64,000 bases of DNA from Adineta steineri. Its lineage: Eukaryota; Rotifera; Eurotatoria; Adinetida; Adinetidae. The notes under the pieces are model-generated. The model did not search any database and had not been told where the DNA came from. It was given only the letters and a program-made list of their open reading frames with translations. The translations under genes were made by a program, and so were the position numbers. Shown here in pieces: positions 36,904 to 46,055 of this stretch; the first letter of the stretch is position 1; each line of letters starts with the position of its first letter. Location: positions 126,033 through 190,032 of the forward strand of contig CAJNOI010000095.1 in assembly GCA_905250115.1 (NCBI GenBank), in the 5' to 3' direction.

Positions 36904-37640
36904 CATAAAATGATGAAAAACAGTCAAATGAAACTTCGACTGGTAGTATGTGTGCTGCTGTATTACACAAGCAGATAAATGTGTTTTTAATGCACATGGG
37001 AGAAAAACAACATGAATTATATTGTGAAAAGGAAAGCAAAAACAACTCAAAACTATACGTCTTCATAATGTGAACGTGAGTATCTGAGAGGATTCAAAGT
37101 TACTTACAATGTGTCTTATTCTTGCTTAAAAGATTCGCCAAATAAATTTGAAAACTATGGTATAAGGTATTGCAAAAAGGTTCGCTACTATTTTTCTATC
37201 AATATATCTTTGTAACTACTTAAGCAACTACAACAAATAAATAGTAATTTTAATGAGTATTTCAATGTGTACTTATTGTGTAAAAATAAATATTCTAGCC
37301 CAAGAAGTAAGAGCCAGTAAGGGAAGTTACGGATGCGGGTGTGAATCTAGGTGCCACTTAAATATCAGATTCACACCCTCAAGTTAGACTTTACATCACG
37401 TCATAAGATTTGCGATTTTTATGCATAATAAAATTTAGATTAGTTTCTTTTCTTTTATATTAACATTGTCTTTTTGTATTCTAGAAATATAATTCGTTTT
37501 TTACTCTTTATTATTTGTCTATAATGCGCGCCAAAAACTTGCTTAAAAATAAGATCAATGTTAACAATGAAAAGGAAAATTTAAGTGTTTTAACCAATGA
37601 GTTTTATTTATTAATCTATTATGTAATAATTATATTTAAA
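36904..37640. other. intergenic with one GTG-rich hairpin
   Basis: AT-rich, with the hairpin at 37331-37383. Nothing else recognised. Confidence 0.4.
37331..37383. repeat. telomere-like GTGGG-type inverted repeat
   Basis: Left arm GGATGCGGGTGTGAATCT and right arm AGATTCACACCCTCAAG, so the inner arms (GGGTGTGAATCT/AGATTCACACCC) are a perfect 12-bp inverted match. It ends in the CTCAAG seen in other copies. Confidence 0.6.
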
Positions 37641-37651
37641 TTTAGGTTTCA

Positions 37652-38683
37652 CTACAAAACATTTACAAATAATTTCAAATGACAAAGCAATAACTTTCAT
37701 TGGTTCAAAAGAAAAAGAAAATCAAGTTGTATCAGTAGTTGATTGGTCAATGACGGAAAAGATTTCAACACAAGAAGTATTTATGATTTATGATCACCAA
37801 ATTCAACTAAAAATCAAGACATAGAAACGAAATCATTAGTCCTTGAACATATATAGGTAACAGATGATGATTTAAAACGTACGTATTTATATATCTTTAC
37901 GTAAAATATCTTAAATTGATACATGTAACGTTTAATAATAACTTAGGTCAAAAACGAGCACTTGAAGATATAATTAATATATATGAAAATAAAAAATCTA
38001 AAGGATTATCACCCGAAGAATCTACTAATGGGATGATTGAATTAAGAAAAATATGTACTGATCTTGAAGTAAAAGTCAAATATTTAGAAAGGAAATATAT
38101 GCGTAAATATTTTTTTTATAGTTTTTCATACATTTCTTACGTATCTACTTATTATTACGTGTAGTTATTCCTAAATAATAACAGAATATATTAAAAAAAG
38201 AAATATCATGTTTATAGTAGCTCAACAAAAACTTATTTTTTGAAAAAAGTTACATTACCTTTGGAAGCTAATGCTGCATCAAACTAACTTTTCATTTATT
38301 TTAGCTCTACAAGATGATTCAAATGTTATTGGATATGATACAAGCTTCATCAATGAAACAAATGATCCTAAAGAGAATGATATCGTTGACAAGAACCTTA
38401 GTATCCTTGAAGTTTTACAAATTTTAGCTATCGATGAAACTAAAGCAGTAAAACATAACAAACTGCTACAGTACAACCATTAATTCGATATAAATATCCA
38501 AATCCAGATAGAAACTTGTTAATCAAATAACATTTTTATATATTAGAATATGAAAATGTTTATTATCCATGTGACGCATCATCAAATGCAATACTCAAAA
38601 AACCTATGGGAAATTATTTGGCTACTTATACACACAAAAAAAAGAAGGAAACAATGACTGATACTAAACAAAGCATCGAATAA
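37652..38683 (+). pseudogene. decayed or unusual multi-exon gene, family not recognised
   Basis: Several protein-like stretches lie in order on the plus strand, each preceded by a splice-acceptor-like TTTAG/CTTAG. One near 37652 begins FTTKHLQIISNDKAITFIG. One near 37946 reads GQKRALEDIINIYENKKS and ends with a donor (ATGCGTAAAT). One near 38304 begins LQDDSNVIGYDTSFINET. One near 38550 reads ENVYYPCDASSNAILKK and ends in TMTDTKQSIE plus stop. Between the last two, the frame changes (a second frame reads VQPLIRYKYPNPD) with no intron of normal size, and in-frame stops occur after the first stretch. This suggests a pseudogene. The charged helical segments and the basic C-terminus suggest a nuclear or coiled-coil protein, but that is only composition. 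Confidence 0.35.
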
Positions 38684-39217
38684 TTCTAAGATGATCTGAA
38701 AAAAATAAAAAGTCTGTTAATATGTTTTTTACAAAGATTTATCTTTTTTTTTATAGCTGATATCAATGAAATCGTTTTTTTATTTTTAAGTATCTGATCT
38801 CTTCATCCCTTTTCTCAAACACTTACTTATTTATTTTTTCAATATTACCTACATTGTTTCAGGATATTGATCATATTCTTTTATTTCTTCATTTATAACC
38901 AAGATAATGTATTGGCTTATACCTGTTTTTTTCTTTATTATAGTCATTCCCTTACTTTCTTGAAAAACATTGTGCAACAAGACAAACGATTAAACATGAA
39001 ATGCATACTTTATATATTGAATTTAAATTCTCCTATCAGACTTTTCTCATCTCATTCATTGGTATATTAAGATAACGTTCTATTTATGTACTTGTGGTCA
39101 ATTGATGAATGCTGAAATAGTTTTAAAGTTGCAATCTTGTAGGTATGATGAAAAAGGCAATATAAAAAACAAAACAAAAAATAAACTGAGAATGAGGATG
39201 AATAAATGCAGATCTTG

Positions 39218-39259
39218 ATGGTGTGGCTGTGGGTATCACATCTGTATCACATTCACACT
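39218..39259. repeat. degenerate GTG-rich inverted motif
   Basis: GATGGTGTGGCTGTGGGTAT faces ATCACATTCACACTAT across a short loop. It is a weak member of the GTGGG hairpin family, about 80 bp before the retrotransposon tail. Confidence 0.35.
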
Positions 39260-39349
39260 ATTATTTATAATATTTTCACACTACACTTTTTGACTATAAA
39301 CAAATGTACTAAAGAATAGATTTTTCGGTACATATACCTGGCCACACAT

Positions 39350-40020
39350 CTATTTATTGTCGACCATGTATTGCTTGATGTCAAATACTGTTAAAGAACG
39401 AATCAATGGACTTTATAGACGTTGCCTGAGACTTATCTATTGTCTTTATCAATGCTCCACCATTGATCTACATGATACTTTTGGTCTCCCCACATTAACA
39501 TCAAGATTTAAGAAATGCTTGATAAACAGAATTAGAAATATCCAACTCTATGAGCCTGAACTGATTTCTTGCTATATCTCAAGGAAGAAAGTCGTTAACA
39601 TCATGGCAATTCATTATTTGGAAAGAGAATGTATTCCTTGGCTACAGCAAGGAAGACCCAACAATAAAATTGTTTCAATGTACAATAATCAAGAAAATAT
39701 GAATGCATTCTTCGATAAACTATTAAATTTTATTTTGATTAAACATGATCAAATAATCAATTTAATAATACAAATGGCGTACATTCTTTTCTCAGGCTCT
39801 ACATCATTCATCAATTCGTTATGGCTCTTATAAACTATATCATTAAATCATTGTCTATCAACCTCTGATATTGCATTTTTCCTTTTCGTCTCATAACCCC
39901 ACCTCTATACTAATTTCCTTCTTATACGTATTCAATTCAATAACAACTATTGTAACTTTTGGAGTGGTCAGGACTCAGCGAGTCAATCCACTTTATATGA
40001 GCAGCTCAAATAAAAAAAAC
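39350..40020 (+). mobile_element. 3' fragment of a non-LTR (LINE-type) retrotransposon
   Basis: An open frame to 39833 has the composition and order seen after the reverse transcriptase of bdelloid LINE-like elements (ERINGLYRRCLRLIY, DLHDTFGLPTLTSRFKKCL, RIRNIQLYEPELISCY, ECIPWLQQGRPNN). It lacks the RT core and endonuclease, so this is a 5'-truncated copy, the normal result of incomplete target-primed insertion. About 170 bp of 3' UTR follow, with a GC-richer block (GGAGTGGTCAGGACTCAGCG) and a final CTCAAATAAAAAAAAC, resembling an A-rich tail. No target duplication was identified. Dead copy. Confidence 0.6.
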
Positions 40021-40096
40021 TATAAACACATGTAATTAGATAAATAGATATTTATTGTACTGAAGCAAACAACAGAGACAGACGAGTACAAAAAAA

Positions 40097-40191
40097 GGGT
40101 GTGCGTGGGTGTTGGTGTGGGTGTGAGTTAGTAATAAAACTCTCAGCCACATTCACCCACACCCACACCTCACACCCGCAAGATGGACTTT
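40097..40191. repeat. telomere-like GTGGG inverted repeat, longest copy
   Basis: Left arm AGGGTGTGCGTGGGTGTTGG then GTGTGGGTGTGAG; right arm CACCCACACCCACACCTCAC then ACCC. It overlaps a short antisense reading frame (40052-40264), which is not a gene. Several TGTGGG and GTGGGTG units are visible. Confidence 0.65.
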
Positions 40192-40466
40192 CATTATTGA
40201 TCGAAACTGGCAAATAATCCTTCTTCTTACATTTACCAATTTTTTCTATTTCGTTTGTTGTCATTGATTCTCAAAATAAAACTTTAATCATAAACATATA
40301 TATTTCTACGTAACTACATCGATATCTTGATTTGCAACTATTCGAGATTTTCTTTTCAAAAATTGCTAGTTTCAAAATTTTTTATTTCGAGATTTACTGT
40401 TTTTAGTAACATGGATTTTTCGAAACTTTAATTTTTCGAGCTTTTCTTTTTTCGAAGTTTTGTTTT

Positions 40467-41759
40467 TCATGCTTCTTTTTCGAGATTCTTTTTGTCGAGC
40501 TTTCTACCCAATACCGGTACATCAGTAGAGAATATAGAGGCAACAGCTTGACCTGATGCTACAATGACGCGAGCGGCAGCGTTGAGATTAGATTGTATCA
40601 TGATGAAGATCTCAATGAAAACTTTACGGATCATTGGTAATATCGTATATACGACACTGTTGAACGATTGCAAGAGACATGCATAGAAAAAATGTCCTAT
40701 TGAGTAAAGCGCATAACCAAGTGGATAAAAAACGAATTGATTTAGTTTATCGCAAAGCATTCGTCCGATGTGTATAGCCAATCTACCAACTGGTTTAAAA
40801 ATTTCACGATAGATATATAAACAAATCTTAGAAATCACTCGACAGAAAGGCAATACAGTATATGCTGCATAGAATGCACAAGCATCACGAAAGGAACCTA
40901 TCGTGCACACCACGCAGGTACGAACATGGCGACCAAGTTGTCGTAAACAACTATCAATTGTTCCCATAATGCTTTTTACCCATCTGTATAATGGTGTTAG
41001 GAGCTCAGTATAAACGAACAAGCCAATCTTGACAATACACTTGTAGAATGGCAAAATTACGCCAGTCAAAATGAATGTACATAATAGATATAGAATGTTT
41101 TGCCATATCCATATGCATGCTAATCGAAATCTATGAAGTAGTAATATGAGAGTGCAGCGAAGTACGATATAAAGTTCGTTGATCCATTTATTCGTATAAT
41201 GCGCGATTGAAAGAATACAGTTGCGCATGAAGAATGCAATAGGTCGGAGTATGTTCTTATAGAATCGTGCCCACAACCTGATGAATTGCGTGACGATGAA
41301 TTTCAGAATGTTATAGATAAGAGAAAGCATAGTACTGATGAGAGAGAGTATTGGCGTAATTACGTGTAAGTAGCATATAGAAACGGTTGGTAAAATTATC
41401 CATTGATAGCACCGAACACGGAACCATTTACTGACATAATGCACGACTGGAAGAATGTAAGTAAGTGTAAAGAATGCGATAGGTTGGAATACGTTCTTAC
41501 AGAACTGGGCGCCCAAATGCAGAACATATATTGGAAATTTAACGCACACTAATACAAGATAATAGAAAATATGTGTGACTGCAGAAATCGAGAATGTAAT
41601 TAAGAGTTTGACTGTGAATCTTGCAATGCGATAGGTAAAATAAAGGATAATACCGATGAGAAAGAGTGGTACTTTTAACGGCAATAGATAGACTGGTCCC
41701 TTGAAGACGTTGTGAATTTCACTGCGAGATCTGAGATTATTATGTGATCGTAGCAACAT
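40467..41759 (-). CDS. multi-pass membrane protein with internal repeats, unknown family
   Basis: 430 residues, single exon, with at least six hydrophobic segments and many aromatic and basic residues. Two segments repeat: residues 84-112 (GAQFCKNVFQPIAFF ... HYVSKW) and 164-192 (WARFYKNILRPIAFF ... HYTNKW). Weaker echoes are YTELLTPLYRWVKSI (250-264), YREIFKPVGRLAIHI (317-331) and FYPLGYALYSIGHFF (344-358). The pattern is a unit with an amphipathic F/Y-x-E/K-x-(2)-P start followed by a hydrophobic helix, apparently duplicated five or more times. The C-terminus (from about 385) is hydrophilic and ends KNLEKEA. I recognise no known transporter or channel. Codon use is richer in G and C than the flanks. 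No signal peptide is obvious; the first TM starts near residue 30. Confidence 0.65.
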   Translation of the reverse strand: MLLRSHNNLRSRSEIHNVFKGPVYLLPLKVPLFLIGIILYFTYRIARFTVKLLITFSISAVTHIFYYLVLVCVKFPIYVLHLGAQFCKNVFQPIAFFTLTYILPVVHYVSKWFRVRCYQWIILPTVSICYLHVITPILSLISTMLSLIYNILKFIVTQFIRLWARFYKNILRPIAFFMRNCILSIAHYTNKWINELYIVLRCTLILLLHRFRLACIWIWQNILYLLCTFILTGVILPFYKCIVKIGLFVYTELLTPLYRWVKSIMGTIDSCLRQLGRHVRTCVVCTIGSFRDACAFYAAYTVLPFCRVISKICLYIYREIFKPVGRLAIHIGRMLCDKLNQFVFYPLGYALYSIGHFFYACLLQSFNSVVYTILPMIRKVFIEIFIMIQSNLNAAARVIVASGQAVASIFSTDVPVLGRKLDKKNLEKEA

Positions 41760-42889
41760 CTTACTCTCTTTGTGTCCTATAATAAAATTGCATTGCTTTT
41801 AATTATTAAAACTACTTTTTCTAGGTATAGTGAAGACACATTGGGAAAATCACCACTGAACTTCGTCATTTGTCACATCGTATTCTATATTTTGATAAGT
41901 AGAAACTCATGTCTTCTTTGCGTTTTCGTGTATTATGACGTCTATTATAGCCCTAAGAAGCAAAATAACTAGGTCTTTTCGCTATTGAAGAGAAAATAAA
42001 ACAAATTTAACGGTCAGTTACTTTCTCCGTACGAACATGTTATAAACGTAGAGTGACTCTGAAGATAGTTGCAATGGACTCTCAAAATGATATCGAATTT
42101 CAACCATTTCTGAATGAATATGTTTCTGAACTGACAGTGATAGACTCACGTTCTTGCTGTCTGTATTCTCATCTATCTACAGTTTGTATGATGACACAAA
42201 GATATTAGTCTTTTGCCCACCTAGGTTCAACATTATTTTGACACGTCATTCCATTCATATATAAAAAGTTAAGTGATTATTTCCTGGATACTTGTCAAAA
42301 AGCTGCTCGCATATTCCTCATAGGATTGAAAAGTAAAGCATGATCAAGCTGGCATCATCATCTTGGGGGTGAGGATGTCGATATTCACCTCTTCTCTCAT
42401 TTTAAACTCACACTTACTCTCATCTATTTAGGGACAACACAGTGGCTTACGAAAATTGCGTATATTTCTACAATACAACTTTAACAATAAGCTAAGAATA
42501 AATCCACGTCGATCTGGATTGATTCGCAAAAAACACAAACCTGGAGAAGTTACCAAACTCGTCGCCGATTCGAGAATTGCGCTGCTGAAGATATCTATGA
42601 AAAAATGTTGTTTCGATGATATTCAATTGTACTCTCAGTATAATACAACAAAGAGATAATGCTCAAGGCAAATATAACAACAACATGAGTAGTTCATTTC
42701 TCTTTCTTGGAGAATTCTTTTTTTTGCTGTCTACAAAAACATCATCTGAATCATATATTCGTAAATGACATCATTATGATGATGACGAAACGACGTCGTT
42801 TATGACTAACTCAATGAAGAAGAAAAATATAAGCATTCTCCATCACATGTAAAATACAGGAAGATAACGTTACAGTGTCTTGGAAAATG
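41760..42889. other. intergenic with a hairpin
   Basis: AT-rich; holds the hairpin at 42365-42424 and probably the 5' flank of the 40467-41759 gene. The ORFs at 41772 and 42456 have no recognisable features. Confidence 0.4.
42365..42424. repeat. inverted-repeat element related to 53634 and 61851
   Basis: Read on the minus strand it gives GTGTGAGTTTAAAATGAGAG then AAGAGGTGAATATCGACATCC. This matches the core of the copies at 53634-53689 (GTGAGTTTAAATGAGGGAAG, AGAGGTGAATAACGACACCC) and 61851-61904. The three share loop sequence as well as arms, so this is a true dispersed family, not chance GTG-rich DNA. Confidence 0.65.
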
Positions 42890-43215
42890 CATCCTATTCC
42901 ACAATGTTGAACATTAAAGGAATCGTTTCCGTTCAATTCCGGGAACTCGATCGAGACACAACATATGAGACCCAGTCGAGACTGATCGAGTTCGACCGAT
43001 TCCGGAATTCCCAGCGACTCCGGAATTTTAGGAACTGATTCCGACTACGATTCCAGAGTTGCACGAAATTCCCACCGATTCCGAAAGTTGACGGAATTCG
43101 ATTAATTTTCTAGTGGTGTCGGATGTTATGTGTCGATCGATTTCCCCGAATTGAACGGAATCGATTCTGGTGCGAAACTGGTTCCTGAAATATTCAACAT
43201 TGCGGAACAGGATGA
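42890..43215. mobile_element. MITE-like element with long terminal inverted repeats
   Basis: About 326 bp, GC-richer than its flanks. The left end (GCATCCTATTCCACAATGTT, then TTCCGTTCAATTCCGGG, TCGATCGAGACACAACAT) is matched inverted by the right end (ATGTTATGTGTCGATCGATT, CCCCGAATTGAACGGAA, AACATTGCGGAACAGGAT). The imperfect arms are about 90 bp. The centre is full of GATTCCG/GGAATT units. No coding capacity. The target duplication could not be fixed. Confidence 0.6.
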
Positions 43216-43245
43216 CTGCTCATACCCTCAAGATGTCTATGAGTA

Positions 43246-43886
43246 AGGGTGAGAATTCTTTGTTATTGTTATAAATAACAATAACTAAAAAGTTATTATT
43301 ATTGATAACTATAACAAAAAAACGTTATTATTATTTATAACAGTAACAAAAAAAAGTTATTATTATAAATAACAATAACTTTTTTTGTTATTTGTTATAA
43401 ATAACAGATAAATAACAAATAACTTTCATTTTTGAAAAATATCTTTTCTCACCCCATTGTATATTTTAATTGTGTCCGTTATGTAAAATTACATTTTGGA
43501 ACGAATTTTCTATATTTCTACTACTGATTTAGATGGTTCAATCAAGATATGAAGCTAGCAGAATTTTCAGAAAAAAAAGTTATTGTTATTTACCTGTTAT
43601 TTATAACAAATAACTATCATAAAAAAGTTATTGTTATAAATAACAATAACAAAAAAAGTTATTGTTACTTGTAACAAAAAACAAAAAAGGTTATTGTTAT
43701 TTATAACAAATAACTATTAGGTTGACCAAAAATTTCTGCAATACTTTCGACCTTCAACCTTTCCGAAAGTGTTGCAGAACTTTTTGGCCAACCTAGTAAA
43801 ATTGTTATTGTTATTTGTAACAATAACTAAAAAGTTATTGTTATTGTTATTTATAACAACGAGATAACAATAACTTCTCACCCCTA
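43246..43886. mobile_element. TTATTGTTAT palindrome-array element with 10-bp target duplication
   Basis: The element begins AGGGTGAGAA and ends TTCTCACCCCTA, inverted to each other. It is flanked on both sides by TCTATGAGTA (43236-43245 and 43887-43896), a likely 10-bp target duplication. The inside is almost all palindromic blocks of the type TTATTGTTATAAATAACAATAA, broken in the middle by about 130 bp of unrelated AT-rich DNA (43440-43575) that begins after an internal TTTTCTCACCCC end. It could be two copies inserted together. It carries a nested mariner-like element at 43718-43795. No protein coding. Confidence 0.6.
43718..43795. mobile_element. mini mariner-type element (paired terminal inverted repeats)
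   Basis: 78 bp made of two facing ends, TAGGTTGACCAAAAATTTCT and, inverted, TAGGTTGGCCAAAAAGTTCT, with almost no interior. The TAGGTTGGCCAAAAA end is typical of Tc1/mariner elements, and the outer TA is their target duplication. It sits inside the TTATTGTTAT element, so it inserted later. Confidence 0.65.
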
Positions 43887-43896
43887 TCTATGAGTA

Positions 43897-44700
43897 CCTC
43901 TGGAATGAACAGAATAAAGATATTCATATCCATACCTACACTTCTTTCTGTAGTCGACTTTCTCCATAACGTTTTTATGTGAGACATGAACGTTAAGAAA
44001 GAAAAAAAAGCAGTAATAAAACGTTACCTACATGGTGAGAAATGCATGCATGCTGCGCGATACTCACCTGAATGTAAAAATGAGTATTGCAAAATTATTC
44101 TTTTTGTTTTTCTTTTGAAAAATATGTGACAGCGCAAGTGTACTTTTTTTCGTCTTACAAGTTTACAGACGCATTTTATTCCAATAATAATGTAATCAGT
44201 GACGACGTTAACAGCATTCGCCGAATAAAAAAAACGAAAACGCCGTATGATGAGTGTATGTAAATTTGAATTGCTGTCAAAAGATCGAAAACAAAAAGAC
44301 AGAAAGAAAAAATCTCGAAAGGAAAATTACTGAAAAAAGTAAACCGCGAAAAAAAAACGTCGAAATTAATAATGTAGAATTTCAATATGTCGAAAAAATA
44401 AAATTTCAAAAATGTAGGATTTCGAATGATTCAGATTTCGAAAGGGTATGGGTGTAAACATTACCTCTATCACCAACACCCACACCCTCAAGAAATATGG
44501 AGTTATATTAAGAAAATCTATGCACTATGTTACTTTCGTAAAAGATATTTCATCTCTCGTTCTGTGACTGCCACGTATGTGTAAATCATGTTCTGATGTA
44601 ACTTGTGCAATTATAGTTGATGCAATCTTGATAAATTTACCAAGTATAAATAGAAATCAGCAATTGTATATTTTTACTTGTAAATCTTCTTATTTATAGC
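43897..44700. other. intergenic with hairpin and TCGAAA-rich tract
   Basis: Contains a purine-rich tract at 44270-44440 with many TCGAAA/CGAAAAA units, followed directly by the hairpin at 44442-44492. No gene recognised. Confidence 0.4.
44442..44492. repeat. telomere-like GTGGG inverted repeat
   Basis: Left arm AAGGGTATGGGTGTAAACAT and right arm CACCAACACCCACACCCT, ending CTCAAG. Same family as above. Confidence 0.6.
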
Positions 44701-44962
44701 AGTGGTCTATGAATTCATTTATCTCATCGATAATTCGAGAACTTAAACTAGATGATAATCGAATTACAAATATTTATAATTATGGTTCATGGGTATACGG
44801 AACTAATCATGAAAAATCTGATCGTGATTTTCTAATTATTATGAAAGACACAAGAAGAAAACGACGAAAACGTTTAGTATTTCATAAAGATTTTGATTAT
44901 TTTCACAAATTTAAGTTACATCGACTGAACAGTTGTGATATTACCATTCATTCGTGTAGAAA

Positions 44963-45831
44963 GGGGGTGATCGAAAATCACCATTTTTAACACACGCTAG
45001 AAATGTCATAATACGAAAGTCCTTGTCACCTAGATCACGAATCTGACATCCGTTTGTCTAGATCTGATCCTTTTTTTTTTACCAATTTCCGTAGGGGAGT
45101 ATCTGAGTCTAATATAGGGTAGTTGTATGGGATGTCAAACAAATTATTCAGAAAATTTTCTGGGAAAATTTTCTTTTCCCTCAAACTTTGTAGAGCTTCT
45201 TCTGCTGATCATTTTCGTATAAGGAAGTTTTGAATTCTGTTGAGAAATAACGACACTATCGTCAAAATAAAAAACATGGTAAAATAGCTTAAAATCCCAT
45301 TTTTTACCTTACAAAATATAGGAAAAAGTCGAGTTTCTAATCTCGGACCGACTATATTTTCAAGAAATATGATATAGTAGGTTTTAAAGAGCACAGTTTT
45401 CTCTACAAGATCTCCTATGTCATATTTCTTGAGAATATAGCCGGTTCGAGATTAAAGACTCGACTTTTTTCTATATTTAATAAGAAAAAATGGGATTTAA
45501 ACTATTTTACCGTATTTCACTATGTTTTTTATTTTGATGATAGCGTCGTCATTTCTCAATAGAATTCAAAACTTCCTTATACGAAAATGATCAGCGAAAA
45601 AACCTCTACAAAGTTTGGGGGAAGAGAAAATTTTCTGAATACTTTACGTATTTGTGTTTAGAACCCCATGGAACTACCCTATAAGACCTAGGTACCCCCC
45701 TACGGCAAACACGGCAAGAAAGCGATCAGATCTAGACAAACGGATGTCGGATTCGTGATCTAGGTGACAAGGACTTTCGTATTATGACATTTCTAGCGTG
45801 TGTTAAAAATGGTGATTTTTCGATCACCCCC
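44963..45831. mobile_element. foldback element with near full-length inverted repeats
   Basis: 869 bp. It begins GGGGGTGATCGAAAATCACC and ends in the inverted form. The two arms run inward for about 400 bp (shared blocks include AACACACGCTAGAAATGTCA, TCACCTAGATCACGAATC, ATCTGATC, AATTCTGTTGAGAAATAACG) and meet around 45390-45400. It is therefore an almost perfect palindrome with a few percent mismatch and small gaps. There is no open frame of note. It splits the nucleotidyltransferase gene after codon 84-85. The target duplication is unclear because A/T runs flank the ends. The class is not identified. Confidence 0.75.
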
Positions 45832-46055
45832 TTTTGAATTATTATTAGAAAAAAATTATATGTTAGCTGTGGAATGTATTTTCTATCCTGATGAATTTAT
45901 TTTAAAAAATCAAATCGATTACAAACAAATCTATTTAACAAAATATTACAATCCATTTCGATTGAAACAAGTTGCATTCTATGAAAATCAAGACAGTTTG
46001 AGATATATTATTTCGAATGATGAAAATAATAAATTATATGATACTCAGTTAAATC

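Noticed and set aside
39357..39833. Ordinary host gene of 158 codons
   Set aside because: Composition and residue order match the region after reverse transcriptase in LINE-type elements, and a UTR plus A-rich tail follow.
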